A stretch of 64,000 nucleotides of DNA from assembly GCA_030697165.1 (NCBI GenBank), contig JAUYQQ010000022.1:310001-374000 (forward strand), in the 5' to 3' direction. Source of the DNA: Acidobacteriota bacterium. GTDB taxonomy: Bacteria > Acidobacteriota > Vicinamibacteria > Vicinamibacterales > UBA2999. Each line of letters opens with the position of its first letter. The first letter of the stretch is position 1. The translations under genes were made by a program, and so were the position numbers. The notes under the pieces are model-generated. The model was not told where the DNA came from and did not search any database. It saw nothing but the letters and a program-made list of their open reading frames with translations. Of this stretch, positions 51,198-61,333 are shown piece after piece.

Positions 51198-54100
51198 ATG
51201 AGACACGCGCTGTTGGCACTGTTGACCGTGCTTGCGATGGCGAGCCCGGCTTGGGCTCAGTTCGAAACCGCTACCGTGGTCGGCACGGCTCGCGACAGCA
51301 CCGGGGCCGTGGTGCCGGGCGCGAAGGTGACACTCACCAACACCGCGACCGGGGTCGCGGCCGAGCGCACCAGCGATGCCAACGGCAATTACGAGTTCTT
51401 CACGGTGCGAATCGGCAGCTACATCCTCACGGCCGAGAAGCCGGGCTTTTCGATTGCCCTGGTCGACAACATCCAGGTGACGGTGGGTGCCCGGCAGCGG
51501 GTGGATCTGAACATGGCCGTCGGCCAGCTGACGGAAACGGTGGAGGTCAGCGCGCGGGCGGTGCTGCTGCAGACCGACTCGAGCGACCGCAGTCAGGTGA
51601 TTTCGGCCGAACAGACCAAGGCGCTGCCGCTCAACGGCCGCGAATATTCCGCACTGGCGCTGCTGTCGCCCGGGGTGCGGCTGTCGGCCCTCAACACCGG
51701 TGGCTTTACGCCGCGCGAGGGGTCGTTCAACGTCAACGGGCTCCGCTCGACCTTCAACAACTTCCTGATCGACGGCGTCGACAACAACGCCTACGGCACC
51801 AGCAACCAGGGCTTTTCGAACCAGGTGATGCAGCCGGCGCCCGACGCGATCGGCGAGTTCAAGGTCGTGACCAACAACATGAGCGCGGAGTACGGCCGCT
51901 CGGCCGGCGCCACCATCAACGTCGCCTATGCCAGCGGCACCAACACCTTTCGTGGCTCGGCCTGGGAGTTCATGCGGCGGACCGAGCTCAATGCCACCGG
52001 CTTCTTCCGTCCCGCCAGCGGCATCAAGCCCGATTTCGACCGGGATCAGTACGGCGGCGTGATCGGCGGCCCGATCAAGAAGAACAAGGCGTTCTTCTTC
52101 GCCGACTTCGAGATCTTCGACCAGCTGCGCGGCCAGGCGGCCTCGACCACCATTGCCACCCTGGCGCAGCGCACCGGCGTGCTGGCAGTCGACGTCCGCA
52201 ACCCGTTGACGGGCGAGACCTATGCTGCCGGCACGCCGATTCCCATGACGGCCTTTGCGCGCAAGGTGCTAAACGATTTGCCTGCGCCCAGCACCGCCGG
52301 CACCGCCAACAACCTGCAGATTCTGCAGCAGTTCACCAACCGCACGCCGAAGGCGGGCGGCAAGGTCGACGTCCAGATCAGCCCGCGGCTGTCGTTGTTT
52401 GGTCGTTACGGCTGGCGCGATGCCGACATCTTCGACCAGCCGAACATCTCCGGGCCTTCTGGCGGCGCCGGCAACGCGCGCACCTATGTCAACAACAAGC
52501 AGTTCTCGAGCGGCCTGACCTATACCCCGGGCGGCACGTCGCTGTTCGAGGCGCGGTTCGGCTGGTCGAAGACGCGGGCCGGCAAGGACCCGGCGGCGCT
52601 CGTGGCCGGCGAGCCGCGGGCCGAAGCCGCCTATGGCATCACGGGCCTGCCGACCGACCCGCGCGTCGCCGCGGGCCTGCCGACCCAGCTGATCACGGGA
52701 TTTTCCGATCTCGGGCGCCAGGCGACCAATCCGCAGTGGCAGTACCCGACAGTGATCAACCCGAAGATCAACTACACCTGGCTCCAGGGCCGGCACTCGC
52801 TCAAGACCGGCTACGAGTACCAGCGTGTGCTCACCGAAGTGCAGGACGTGAACCCGCTCTACGGCCGCGATTCGTATGCCGGACAGTTCTCGCGTCCCGC
52901 CGGAGCGGCCGCCAGCAACCTCTACAACCTGGCCGACTTCATGTTCGGCCTGCGCTCGACCTACGCCCTCAGCAACCTGCTGGTCGCCGAGCTCGAGCAG
53001 GACATGCACTTCGTCTACTTGCAGGACGACTGGCGCGTGAGCGACCGGCTCACGCTCAATGCGGGTCTGCGATACGAGTACGCCACGCCGTGGGTCGAGA
53101 AGAACAACATCCTGTCGAACTTCGACCCGGCGACCCGCACCCTGGTGCTGGCCAAGGACGGGTCGCTCGAGGATCGCTCGACGCTCACGCCCGATCGCAA
53201 CAACTTCGGCCCGCGGATCGGTCTGGCGTTCACGCCGGCCGATCGCACGGTGCTGCGGGGCGGCTACGGCGTCAGCTACGTCCACTTCCACCGCGCCGGC
53301 GGCGCCAACGTGCTGCCCATCAACGGTCCCCAGGTGGTCAACGCCGTCGTGGTGCAGACGCCGGCGCAGGCGGGTTTCCGCACGACACAGGAGGGCTACC
53401 CGGCGGGCTTCACCGACCCGGCACGCTTCAATCCGCTCGCGGCCAACATCACCTACATGCCGAAGGACTACCGCTCGACCAGCGTGCAGAGCTGGTTTGC
53501 CTCGGTGCAACGGGAGGTGTGGAGCGGCGCCCTGCTCGATCTCGCCTACGTCGGCAATCGTTCGGACGGCATGCTGCTGTTTGCCAACTTCAACCAGGCC
53601 GCCCCGAACAACGCCGCCGGCACCATCCCGCTGCAGCAGCGCCGCCCGATTCCGGAGTACGCCGACATTACCTACTCGTTCAACGGCGGCAAGTCCCGGT
53701 ATCACTCGTTCCAGACCAAGTTCGACTGGCGCATCGGGACGAGCATGACGTTCATGAGCTCCCTCACGCTGTCACAGACCAAGGACAACGGGGCGGGCTC
53801 GCTCGAGAACCCGAACGGCAATTTTCCAGCGCCGCAGGACTTCCGCAACCTGGACGCCGACTTCGGCCTCTCGGGCTACCACCAGCCGTACAACAGCACG
53901 ACCAGCTTCGTGGTGGACCTGCCGATCGGCCGCGGCCGCCGCTACCTGGGCGACGCCAACGCCGTGGTTGACGCCATTCTTGGCGGCTGGCAGATCGCCG
54001 GCATCAACACCGTGACGCCAGGCGAACGGGTGACGCTGACGTACACCCCGTCGGCGGCGGCGCAGGTGTCGGGCATTCAGCAGGACTTCCGCGGCGCCAA

Positions 54101-54458
54101 TAACTACCGGCCCAACGTCAACGGCGACCCACTGGCGCCGTCTGGAGAGCGGACCATCGACAACTGGTTCAACAGGGCCAATGTCGTCGTGCCGACCGAT
54201 CTCAGCCAGCCCTTCGGAAACGCCGAGCGCAACAGCGTCAGCGGGCCGCTCACCTGGACGGTCGACCTGGTCACGTCGAAGCGCTTCCGGATGCCGTGGC
54301 GGAACGGCAACTTCGAGTTGCGTGGCGAGTTCTTCAATTTGCTCAACCGCACGAACTTCCGCGCGCCGAACGGAAACCGCACGGCGGCGGCATTCGGGAC
54401 CATTCGCAGCACTTACGACCCGCGCATCATCCAGATCGGTTTGAAGTTGAGTTTCTGA
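51198..54458 (+). CDS. Oar-type TonB-dependent receptor with carboxypeptidase-regulatory domain
   Basis: The 1086-aa product has a signal peptide (LLALLTVLAMASPAWAQ). A carboxypeptidase-regulatory-like domain (about 22-105, TVVGTARDSTGAVVPGAKVTLTN...NYEFFTV) and plug (LPLNGREYSALALLSPGV, FNVNGLRSTFNNFLIDGVDNNAYGTSNQG) follow. The very large barrel ends RIIQIGLKLSF. This architecture is greatly expanded in Acidobacteriota and used for polymer or oligosaccharide uptake. Location next to the sugar transporter suggests a shared substrate. A 137-bp gap before it could hold its own promoter. Confidence 0.88.
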   Translation: MRHALLALLTVLAMASPAWAQFETATVVGTARDSTGAVVPGAKVTLTNTATGVAAERTSDANGNYEFFTVRIGSYILTAEKPGFSIALVDNIQVTVGARQRVDLNMAVGQLTETVEVSARAVLLQTDSSDRSQVISAEQTKALPLNGREYSALALLSPGVRLSALNTGGFTPREGSFNVNGLRSTFNNFLIDGVDNNAYGTSNQGFSNQVMQPAPDAIGEFKVVTNNMSAEYGRSAGATINVAYASGTNTFRGSAWEFMRRTELNATGFFRPASGIKPDFDRDQYGGVIGGPIKKNKAFFFADFEIFDQLRGQAASTTIATLAQRTGVLAVDVRNPLTGETYAAGTPIPMTAFARKVLNDLPAPSTAGTANNLQILQQFTNRTPKAGGKVDVQISPRLSLFGRYGWRDADIFDQPNISGPSGGAGNARTYVNNKQFSSGLTYTPGGTSLFEARFGWSKTRAGKDPAALVAGEPRAEAAYGITGLPTDPRVAAGLPTQLITGFSDLGRQATNPQWQYPTVINPKINYTWLQGRHSLKTGYEYQRVLTEVQDVNPLYGRDSYAGQFSRPAGAAASNLYNLADFMFGLRSTYALSNLLVAELEQDMHFVYLQDDWRVSDRLTLNAGLRYEYATPWVEKNNILSNFDPATRTLVLAKDGSLEDRSTLTPDRNNFGPRIGLAFTPADRTVLRGGYGVSYVHFHRAGGANVLPINGPQVVNAVVVQTPAQAGFRTTQEGYPAGFTDPARFNPLAANITYMPKDYRSTSVQSWFASVQREVWSGALLDLAYVGNRSDGMLLFANFNQAAPNNAAGTIPLQQRRPIPEYADITYSFNGGKSRYHSFQTKFDWRIGTSMTFMSSLTLSQTKDNGAGSLENPNGNFPAPQDFRNLDADFGLSGYHQPYNSTTSFVVDLPIGRGRRYLGDANAVVDAILGGWQIAGINTVTPGERVTLTYTPSAAAQVSGIQQDFRGANNYRPNVNGDPLAPSGERTIDNWFNRANVVVPTDLSQPFGNAERNSVSGPLTWTVDLVTSKRFRMPWRNGNFELRGEFFNLLNRTNFRAPNGNRTAAAFGTIRSTYDPRIIQIGLKLSF

Positions 54459-54530
54459 AGGTTGGCGGGGGCCCGGCGCAAGGCGCCGGGCCCCGCCTTC
54501 TAACCACGCACCTGGTCGACCGGCATCGGA

Positions 54531-55691
54531 CTATCGTCCCGACAGAACGCGACCCAGGCTGCCGAAGTAGCCGGTCATCTCCAGATAGCCGGCGCCGGTG
54601 ATCGGCTGGCCCGCGCGCATGCCGCTGACGTCGATGGTGCCTTCCCAGTACGCCACGCCCGTCGAGCGCTCGAGCGACAGTTCCTGGTCGGCCATCGGCG
54701 TCGTGATCTTCAGGTCGAGCTTCTCGCCTGGGATGCTGATCGCCCACTCGATTGGGTAAACCGCGCCGTTCTTCGACTTGAAGGTGGCGCGGCCGGGGGT
54801 GAGCGTGAACGCGTTGACGTCGAGGTGCTTCGTTTTGCCGTCAGTCGCCACCAGCGTGCCGCTCGATCGCGGGTCCCGGCTCCCATCGTCTCGCCGCAGT
54901 TGGTAGAGCATCAGCTCGCGGCCGTCGGACAGCTGCATCGACAGCCAGTCCCAGCCGCGCTGGCCAGGCTCGAGAAAGCTGGTGCCGAACTCGTGATCCA
55001 TCCAGCTGTCGCCGGTGACCTCGAAGCGCTCGCCATCAACGGTGAGCGAGCCGCGCGTCGGCATGCGCGTCAGCGAGTAGTAGTGCGACGCGTTGCCGGC
55101 CTCGGCGCCCTTCTGGCTGATGCCGCCCACGCCGTGAATGATCGGCGCCTTGCCTTCGTCCAACGCGAGATCAATCGCGGCCTGAGGGCTCACGGCTTTG
55201 AGGAGGTGTCGACTCCCGATCCGACTCCCGACTCCCGACTCCCGACTCCCGTCAAGAGTCGCCGACCAATCGTCGTTCCACACATGGTAGCGATCGCTGG
55301 CTGCGCCAGCCAGTCCTGGGCCGCCGCGCGACAGCTTCTCGGCGTAGCGATAGCGCCGGCCCGAAGGGTCGCTGATGGCCAGGTGGGTCATGAACAGATC
55401 GCGAACGGCCCACTTCGAGGGGTTGGTCGGCGCCGGATCGATGCCGACGCGGAAGAACGTGACCTGGTAGCCGAACCGCCGTCCGTCTTTCGTCTTGACG
55501 TTGCCGGTGTAGTACCACCACTCGATCTTGTAGTCGGGATGCGACGCATGATCGCGCGGGAACGCGTAGGTATAGCCGGCCGTCGCGTCCTTCCAGGCCG
55601 TTTGCGCCGACAGCGCGTGCCAGGAGGGCGCCCCTTTAGGGGCGCCGACGACGACCATCGCGATCACCAGTATGAGGAGCCTATTCATCAT
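54531..55691 (-). CDS. AttH/CrtC-like lipocalin-fold secreted protein
   Basis: It is 386 aa from ATG 55691, overlapping the permease stop by 11 bases. Signal peptide to about 30. The AttH signature is clear: [86 protein letters not shown] loop at about 145-160 ([13 protein letters not shown]) comes from GACTCCC tandem repeats, and VGAPKGAPS at about 12-20 comes from a GGCGCCCC hairpin. Third gene of an AttEFGH-like operon; probably handles an exported lipid or hydrophobic product. Confidence 0.87.
   Translation of the reverse strand: MMNRLLILVIAMVVVGAPKGAPSWHALSAQTAWKDATAGYTYAFPRDHASHPDYKIEWWYYTGNVKTKDGRRFGYQVTFFRVGIDPAPTNPSKWAVRDLFMTHLAISDPSGRRYRYAEKLSRGGPGLAGAASDRYHVWNDDWSATLDGSRESGVGSRIGSRHLLKAVSPQAAIDLALDEGKAPIIHGVGGISQKGAEAGNASHYYSLTRMPTRGSLTVDGERFEVTGDSWMDHEFGTSFLEPGQRGWDWLSMQLSDGRELMLYQLRRDDGSRDPRSSGTLVATDGKTKHLDVNAFTLTPGRATFKSKNGAVYPIEWAISIPGEKLDLKITTPMADQELSLERSTGVAYWEGTIDVSGMRAGQPITGAGYLEMTGYFGSLGRVLSGR
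55209..55254. repeat. GACTCCC tandem repeat in the AttH-like gene
   Basis: About six 7-bp GACTCCC units with GATCC interruptions lie inside the coding region and encode a Ser/Arg/Gly-rich loop. Confidence 0.85.
55627..55646. repeat. GGCGCCCC-TTTA-GGGGCGCC hairpin in the AttH-like signal region
   Basis: A perfect 8-bp stem with a four-base loop is translated as GAPKGAP at the end of the signal peptide. Confidence 0.6.
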
Positions 55692-58302
55692 GCGACAACA
55701 CCAACTGCGCTGCCCGGCGGGCGGGGTAGACGCCGGCAATGGCGGTGGCGACCACCACCGCGATCGACGACTGGATCAGGAACGCCGTCGGCAAATGAAA
55801 CTGAATCGTCCACCCAAAGCTCTGCACGTTAATCACGTAGATCAACACCAGCGACAACGCCAACCCCATCGTCAAACCAATGCCCTGGCTGACCGCGCCG
55901 ATCAGCGCCGCCTCGATGATCACCATCTTGCGCACCTGTTTGCGATCGGCGCCGGTCAGACGCAACAGCGAGAGTTCGCGCCGCCGCTCGAGCACGAGCG
56001 TCAGCAGCGTGCCGGCCACGCCGAGCATGGCCACGATGATGGCGATCAGTTCGAGGGCGTAGGTGATGGCAAAGGTGCTGTCGAAGATGCGCAGGACTTC
56101 GTTTCTTAGCGTCCGGTTGGTAAAGACGAAGGCGCGGTGGCCTTCGTCCATCGACGCCAGGATCTCTTGCCGCACGACGTCGGGATCCGCGCCCTCCTCC
56201 AGGAACGCGGCCAGGCCGCTCGGCGCGAGGTCACCGAAGTAGCGGCGGAAGGTGCCCACGTCCATGATCACGACCCCGCGATCGTTCGAGTAGTCGTAAT
56301 AGACCGCGGCGACGCTGAAGTCGCGCAGGCCCTGCGGCGTTGGCAGCGAGAGGGTGTCGCCTTCCTGCTTGTCGAACTTGTTTGCGAACGCTTCCGAGAC
56401 GATCACCGCGTCCTGGCCAATGGCCTGCCGCACGGCCTCGCGGGCATTGGCGGGGCTCTTGAACAGGAGGGCGCCGTGCTCGAGCACCACGCTGAAGGTG
56501 CCGGCGCCGAGCACCGTGAGCCGGTCCTGATACACGAGGTCGAGATTGCGGAAGCTGTCGATGGCCGCGACGCTCGGATGCCGCTGCACCGCGTCGATCA
56601 CGTCCGGCGATAACGTCTGTTCCTGGCCGACCGTCGGGCGAATGCCGGGACCCACGAACAGGTCGGCCTGCAGCGTTTGGCCCACCCAGTAGACGACGGT
56701 GTCGCGGAAGCTGCCGATCATGATCGCGATCGCGACCATCATTGACAGGCTGACCGCCAGGGCGGCGACCGAGATCGACAGGCGGGGAATGGCGGCGGTG
56801 AGGTTGGCGTGTGCCAGCAGGCCCTCGACGCCGAAGCGTCGTCTCAGCAGCCCGCGGCCGGCGCGGGCCAGGCCGTACATGATGACCGGCACCAGCAGGC
56901 CGGCGCCGATCACGATCGCAAACGACGACAGGTAGCCGTAGATCGGCCGCCCGTTGACCGGGCCCAACTGCGCGAGGCCGAACGCGAGCGCCAGGACGGC
57001 CAGCGGCGCAATCACCATGACCGGCCGCAGCCGGAGCCGCATGTCGAGCGTGTCGTGCCCGCGCATGGCGGCGGTCGGTTGCACCCGGCTGGCTTCAAGC
57101 GCCGGCACGGCCGCCGCCAGCAGCGACAGCGGCAGGCCGACGAGCGCCGCCAGCCATACGTGACCCCAGTTCATGTCGGGCGGCGCCGAGGCGGTGGCAA
57201 TGTAGATGGTGCTGACCGTGGCCGCGGTCATGCCCACCGCGACGTCGGCCAGCAGTCGCGCCAGGCCCAGGCCAATCACGATGCCGGCAAGCGCCAGCAC
57301 CGCTGCCTCGCCCAGGAACAGCAGCAGCGCCTTCCGGCGCGTCAGGCCGAGCGCCCGCAAAGTGCCGATCTCCTGCCGCCGCGCCACGACCGAGATGGTG
57401 ACGGTGTTGTAGACCAGGAACAGGCCGACCACCAGCGCGATCCACGAGAGCGCGGTCAGGTTGGCGTGGAACGCCGCGAGCATGGTTTCCACCTGCTCGC
57501 CGCGCCGCGACGGCCGCTGCGCGGTCAGGCCGTCGGGCAGGCGCGCCGAGATGGCCGCGAGCGAGGCCGGCAGGTCTGCGCCCGCCGGGAGCAGCACGTC
57601 GAGCCGGTCGAGGCGTCCGAGGCGGTCGAACGCCACCTGCGCGGCGGCAATGTCCATCAGGATGAAGTTGCCGTCGAGCACGCGCGCCGGCCCCTCGTCT
57701 TTCAGCAGCCCGCGCACGACGTAGGTGCCGACGCGGTCGCCGAACATCATCGGCATCTCGCTGCCGATGGTGTAGCCGCGCCGCCGTGCTAGCTTCTCGC
57801 TGATCACCACCGACCGTTCGTCGGTAAGAATCTCGAGAAACTTCTGCGCCGTGATGTCTGTGCTGTCAGGTGGAGGCAACCCCTTCTTGGGGTTGCCTGC
57901 TGGCTCGCCGACATCCAGCAACTGATAATCCCGGAACGGCATGTCGCGCAGGATGTCGATGCCGAGCACGCGCACCGCTTCGAGGTCCCGCCGCCGCAGC
58001 GAGGCGTCGCCGCCGCTCAGTGCGGCGTTGCCTTCCACCACCGGACTGACGATGCCGTATTCCCGCAACCAGCCGAGCGACGGCAGCACGTCCTCGTTTA
58101 CGCCACCGGTGCCGACAATCTCCACCGCGGTCTTGCCGGCGACCGTCTCGAGCGCCGTCTCGAACCCGCGCACGGAACTGTCGTTGGTCAGCTGAATGGC
58201 GACGACCACGGCAATGCCCAGCGCCACGCCGAGGATGGTGGTGGCGGTCCGGACCTTATCGCCGACCAGCGGTCGAAGGATGAACTGGGTAAAAAGTCTC
58301 AT
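55681..58302 (-). CDS. Large FtsX-type ABC transporter permease (AttFG-like)
   Basis: The 873-aa product has two FtsX/MacB-like halves. First: TM1 at 20-40 after [29 protein letters not shown], periplasmic domain, and three TM helices around [52 protein letters not shown] (cited in part). Second: TM near [30 protein letters not shown], periplasmic domain, and C-terminal FtsX helices with [24 protein letters not shown]. It combines two permeases in one chain. The peptide NPKKGLPPP in the first periplasmic domain comes from the 30-nt hairpin repeat. Starts within the lolD-like stop (ATGA). Confidence 0.9.
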   Translation of the reverse strand: MRLFTQFILRPLVGDKVRTATTILGVALGIAVVVAIQLTNDSSVRGFETALETVAGKTAVEIVGTGGVNEDVLPSLGWLREYGIVSPVVEGNAALSGGDASLRRRDLEAVRVLGIDILRDMPFRDYQLLDVGEPAGNPKKGLPPPDSTDITAQKFLEILTDERSVVISEKLARRRGYTIGSEMPMMFGDRVGTYVVRGLLKDEGPARVLDGNFILMDIAAAQVAFDRLGRLDRLDVLLPAGADLPASLAAISARLPDGLTAQRPSRRGEQVETMLAAFHANLTALSWIALVVGLFLVYNTVTISVVARRQEIGTLRALGLTRRKALLLFLGEAAVLALAGIVIGLGLARLLADVAVGMTAATVSTIYIATASAPPDMNWGHVWLAALVGLPLSLLAAAVPALEASRVQPTAAMRGHDTLDMRLRLRPVMVIAPLAVLALAFGLAQLGPVNGRPIYGYLSSFAIVIGAGLLVPVIMYGLARAGRGLLRRRFGVEGLLAHANLTAAIPRLSISVAALAVSLSMMVAIAIMIGSFRDTVVYWVGQTLQADLFVGPGIRPTVGQEQTLSPDVIDAVQRHPSVAAIDSFRNLDLVYQDRLTVLGAGTFSVVLEHGALLFKSPANAREAVRQAIGQDAVIVSEAFANKFDKQEGDTLSLPTPQGLRDFSVAAVYYDYSNDRGVVIMDVGTFRRYFGDLAPSGLAAFLEEGADPDVVRQEILASMDEGHRAFVFTNRTLRNEVLRIFDSTFAITYALELIAIIVAMLGVAGTLLTLVLERRRELSLLRLTGADRKQVRKMVIIEAALIGAVSQGIGLTMGLALSLVLIYVINVQSFGWTIQFHLPTAFLIQSSIAVVVATAIAGVYPARRAAQLVLSHDE
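57869..57898. repeat. 30-nt hairpin repeat within the ABC permease
   Basis: GGTGGAGGCAACCCCTTCTT followed by GGGGTTGCCT is identical to 59217-59246 and to the complement of 18721-18750. It is read in frame as [11 protein letters not shown] on the minus strand. Confidence 0.9.
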
Positions 58303-58973
58303 CGCGATTCGAACTGGCCATCTCGCATCCGCAAGACTCGCGTGGCCGCTGCCGCAACCTCGGCGGCATGGGTCGCCAGCAATACCGTGACGCCCATCTC
58401 GCGATTGAGCTCAGACAGCAGCGCCAGCACTTTCTCGCCATTGTCGGAATCGAGGTTACCGGTGGGCTCGTCGGCCACGAGCAGGGCGGGCTGATGCACC
58501 AGCGCGCGGGCGATGGCGGCGCGCTGCATTTCGCCGCCCGAGACCTGTTGCGGGTAGTGACCCAGTCGATGCGCGATGCCGACGCGGTCCGCGAGCGCCT
58601 GCGCGCGCGCGTCGGCCTCGACGCCCTTCATGCCGGCCAGCAGGCACGGCAGGGCAATGTTGTCGGCAATGGTCAGTGTCGGCAGCAGGTTGAAGAACTG
58701 GAACACGAACCCGACCTGTTCCCGTCGCACGTGCGTGAGGTCATCGTCTCCGAGTGTCGCCAGGTTCTTGCCGTTCAGGAGAATGCTGCCAGACGACGCG
58801 CGGTCCATGGCGCCGCAGATGTGCAGCAGCGTGGACTTGCCGCAGCCCGAGGGACCCATCAGGGCGACGAAGTCGCCCTGCTCGACGGCGAAGGTAACGC
58901 CGGCTAGCGCCGTGACGTTGGCGTCACCACTCGTATAGGTCTTCTGGAGATCTTCAGCGACGAGAACAGGCAT
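58299..58973 (-). CDS. LolD/MacB-type ABC transporter ATP-binding protein
   Basis: The 224-aa product has Walker [11 protein letters not shown]-loop, signature [15 protein letters not shown], Walker [14 protein letters not shown] and the H-loop TH. The length and the 'DEPTGNLDS' wording fit the MacB/LolD/FtsE family that powers FtsX-type permeases. First gene of a three-gene operon with the large permease and the AttH-like protein. Confidence 0.93.
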   Translation of the reverse strand: MPVLVAEDLQKTYTSGDANVTALAGVTFAVEQGDFVALMGPSGCGKSTLLHICGAMDRASSGSILLNGKNLATLGDDDLTHVRREQVGFVFQFFNLLPTLTIADNIALPCLLAGMKGVEADARAQALADRVGIAHRLGHYPQQVSGGEMQRAAIARALVHQPALLVADEPTGNLDSDNGEKVLALLSELNREMGVTVLLATHAAEVAAAATRVLRMRDGQFESR

Positions 58974-59006
58974 CTGACTTCCATTATGACGCCCGCCTCC
59001 AGCTGT

Positions 59007-59090
59007 AGGGTCCGGCTTTAGATGTGGCGTCCGGCTTTAGCCGGACCGTTGCAATGTGGCGTCCGCCTTTAGGCGGACCGTGCCACGGCA
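59007..59090. repeat. Three hairpin repeat units upstream of the lolD-like gene
   Basis: One partial and two complete units (GTCCGGCTTTAGCCGGAC and the compensated GTCCGCCTTTAGGCGGAC) are separated by ATGTGGC spacers. The last one supplies the stop of the P450 remnant. Confidence 0.85.
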
Positions 59091-59552
59091 TTCATCGTCA
59101 ACCCCTTCGGCCTCAGGGTGATCCTCGGTTCGGTGGCCGGCGCCGGATGCGCGCCCCTGGCAAACCGCCATCGCTGCGCGATAGTGGCCAGCAGCATCGA
59201 GATCAGATCCGGCTTCGGTGGAGGCAACCCCTTCTTGGGGTTGCCTGTTCGTCGCTCAGCAATCACGCGATGAATCACGCGATCCAAACGCTCGCGCGCC
59301 GTGCGCATCCTGACGAACATGGGTAGCGGCAGCTTCTGCCAGTAGTCCAGGCCCGGAATGAACGCGTAGGCGAAGTTCGCCACGGCGTCGGTCAGCGCCT
59401 CGGCGAAGCCTTGCACGTGCTGGCGGTGAGGTGCGCGCGGTGCCGGTGAAGAAGGCGAGGGGGTCCGTGCGCAATGCCCAGTACGCACCGCCAGGGAGCC
59501 AGGTCGAGGGACCAGGCACCGACGAGCGGTCGGGTGCGAACAAGGCCGCCAT
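59072..59552 (-). pseudogene. Cytochrome P450 remnant with internal deletions
   Basis: The minus strand keeps the P450 N-terminus (MAALFAPDRSSVPGPSTWLP, then GGAYWALRTDPLAFFTGTAR) in one frame. After a deletion/frameshift it keeps a mid-region (FAYAFIPGLDYWQKLPLPMF...RVIHRVIAERR...DLISMLLA) and the C-terminal IAQRWRF...EPRITLRPKGLTM in another. The heme-binding Cys region and I helix are missing. A 30-nt hairpin repeat (59217-59246) interrupts RVIAERR/DLISM. Clearly inactive. Confidence 0.75.
59217..59246. repeat. 30-nt hairpin repeat within the P450 remnant
   Basis: It is identical to the copy at 57869-57898, in the same orientation, and read as [10 protein letters not shown] in the remnant's frame. 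Confidence 0.9.
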
Positions 59553-59606
59553 CAGTTGATTCTATTCCTCCGATCAGGCTTGGAACCGACCGGACGAGGC
59601 CGCGCG

Positions 59607-60719
59607 TCACAGCAGCCTGCCGAGCAGCAGTCCTCCCGTCCCTGCCCGGACCCACTTTGCGGCGCCCGGCTGGTGCTGCTTGCACCAGCGCCAGGCGCAG
59701 GCGAGCGCGGCCATTGACACCCACATCACCGCCACCGCACCGAGCGCCGGCAGGATGGTCAGGCTGGGCCCGACGAGCTGCCGCAGGCCCACGTTCCAGA
59801 CCGAGCCGTAGACGAGACACAAGTGGACGGCGTAGATCGTGAGCGACTCTTGTGCGAGTGCCTGAACGGCGTAGGGCGGCTTCGACACAGATTGGCTGAT
59901 GAGCGACACGGCGCTCAGAACCACCAGTACCAGGCCGGTGCGAAGGAGAAACTGGGTGGGGCTGGTCGACCAGAAATGCGCCGCCCCGAACGGCGCGATC
60001 GGAATCGAGATGCTGATCAGGGCGAGGGCCAGTAGTCCCACGCCGCCGAGCAGCCACACAGAATCGCCAACGCCGGCGGCCGGGTCGATGTTGCGCTGAA
60101 TCTGGAGATGACCGAGGGCCGCTCCGAACAGGACGTAACTACCCCAGGGAAACAGCGGAAACAGTGAGCCGGTGGCGGGTGAGAGATAGGCCGCGATTAC
60201 CAGGGGCAGCCGCGCCGCCCAGTCGATGCCCCACATGGCCGGTGTCAGCGCGACGATCGCCACGCAGCCGAGCACCACTACACCGGCATGGCGCCCACGC
60301 GTGCGTACCACCCACACCAACACTTGCAGAACGATCAGCATGACCGCGGTGCACTGCAGCACGTCAACCGCGAGGAAGCTCCGCCAGCGCTCGTCGCCCA
60401 TCCCCGGCAAGTGCCGGAACTTGGCCATCGGAAAGTGCAGGGCGTAGCCGAGCAGCAGGAAGAATCCGAACCGGCGCAGCCGCCGAGTGATGGTGGCCGG
60501 GGAAGTTACATGCCCTGTCCACTGGCGATCCGTCGCGAGCGTGAATGCCAGCCCGGACAGGAGCAGAAACATGCAGGCGGTCAGCCCGCGCAGGAAGGTC
60601 CACAGGTCAAACGCCGTTCCCGCGCGCGCCTCGACGGCCAGAACCGCATCCAGGGTGTGGCCCTGGAGCATCATCAGGATCGCGAAGGCGCGCGCGAGAT
60701 CGAGGAACGCGGACCGCAT
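59607..60719 (-). CDS. Acyltransferase-3/DUF1624-like membrane acyltransferase
   Basis: The 370-aa product begins MRSAFLDLARAFAILMMLQGHTLDAVL, the conserved RxxxxDxxRaxAIxxMxxxH opening, with the catalytic-type His at about 21. About ten membrane helices follow. A late ESLTIYAVHLCLVYG motif matches acyltransferase-3 enzymes. It likely O- or N-acylates a cell-surface glycan or lipid. No sugar-biosynthesis genes are adjacent to specify the acceptor. Start ATG 60719. Confidence 0.82.
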   Translation of the reverse strand: MRSAFLDLARAFAILMMLQGHTLDAVLAVEARAGTAFDLWTFLRGLTACMFLLLSGLAFTLATDRQWTGHVTSPATITRRLRRFGFFLLLGYALHFPMAKFRHLPGMGDERWRSFLAVDVLQCTAVMLIVLQVLVWVVRTRGRHAGVVVLGCVAIVALTPAMWGIDWAARLPLVIAAYLSPATGSLFPLFPWGSYVLFGAALGHLQIQRNIDPAAGVGDSVWLLGGVGLLALALISISIPIAPFGAAHFWSTSPTQFLLRTGLVLVVLSAVSLISQSVSKPPYAVQALAQESLTIYAVHLCLVYGSVWNVGLRQLVGPSLTILPALGAVAVMWVSMAALACAWRWCKQHQPGAAKWVRAGTGGLLLGRLL

Positions 60720-60722
60720 CCG

Positions 60723-61286
60723 CTATTTGTCGGTGATGATGAAATGCCCTCGCCGGTTCTGCTGCCAGCACGCTTCGGATGACTCGCTACAAAAGGGCGC
60801 CTCTTTGCCCTTGCCCACGGCCTCGACGCGGTCGCGCGGCACACCCAGATCGACCAGGTACGCCCGCACCGCCTGCGCGCGCCGCTCGCCAAGCGCGAGG
60901 TTGTACTCGCCGGTGCCGCGCTCGTCGCTGTGGCCCTCGACCGTGATGCGCGTGGAGGGCCAGCGCCGCAGCCACGCGGCGTTTTGCTGCAGCACCTCGC
61001 GCGCCTGTGACTGGATGGCCGACTGATCGAGGTCGAAGAACACGTCGCCAAGCGGCCGTTCGGCGTTCAGCTCGGCCAGCGTCTTGCGCGCGAAGAGCTC
61101 CTCCTCCGAGAGGACCGGCGCTGGTGCCGCTTCTGCCGCCATCGGCGCCGGCGGCGGGGGCGGCGGGGTCTCGACCGTGGACGCCGGCGGTGGCTCAACA
61201 CGGCTCACCGGCTGCGCCCGTTTAGCGCACCCGGCAACCACAATGGCGCAGAGCGCCGCGACTACGATCAACCGTGCGTGTGTCAT
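60723..61286 (-). CDS. pal: OmpA/Pal-like peptidoglycan-associated lipoprotein
   Basis: It is 187 aa from ATG 61286 (MTHARLIVVAALCAIVVAGC, lipobox VAGC). A proline-rich spacer lies at about 30-55. The OmpA-like domain (GDVFFDLDQSAIQ...ITVEGHSDERGTGEYNLALGERRAQAVRAYLVDLGV) has the mDAP-binding Asp and Arg residues. Ends with an unusual Cys-containing segment FCSESSEACWQQNRR, which is common in Pal proteins. Anchors outer membrane to peptidoglycan. No tolB is adjacent. Confidence 0.9.
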   Translation of the reverse strand: MTHARLIVVAALCAIVVAGCAKRAQPVSRVEPPPASTVETPPPPPPAPMAAEAAPAPVLSEEELFARKTLAELNAERPLGDVFFDLDQSAIQSQAREVLQQNAAWLRRWPSTRITVEGHSDERGTGEYNLALGERRAQAVRAYLVDLGVPRDRVEAVGKGKEAPFCSESSEACWQQNRRGHFIITDK

Positions 61287-61333
61287 CCTGTTGTCCTTTT
61301 CCTTCGCGGGTGTCACCGTGGCCCCGCGCCCCA

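Noticed and set aside
51251-53971. 906-codon frame within the Oar-type receptor
   Set aside because: It is an out-of-frame shadow without signal peptide, plug or barrel features.
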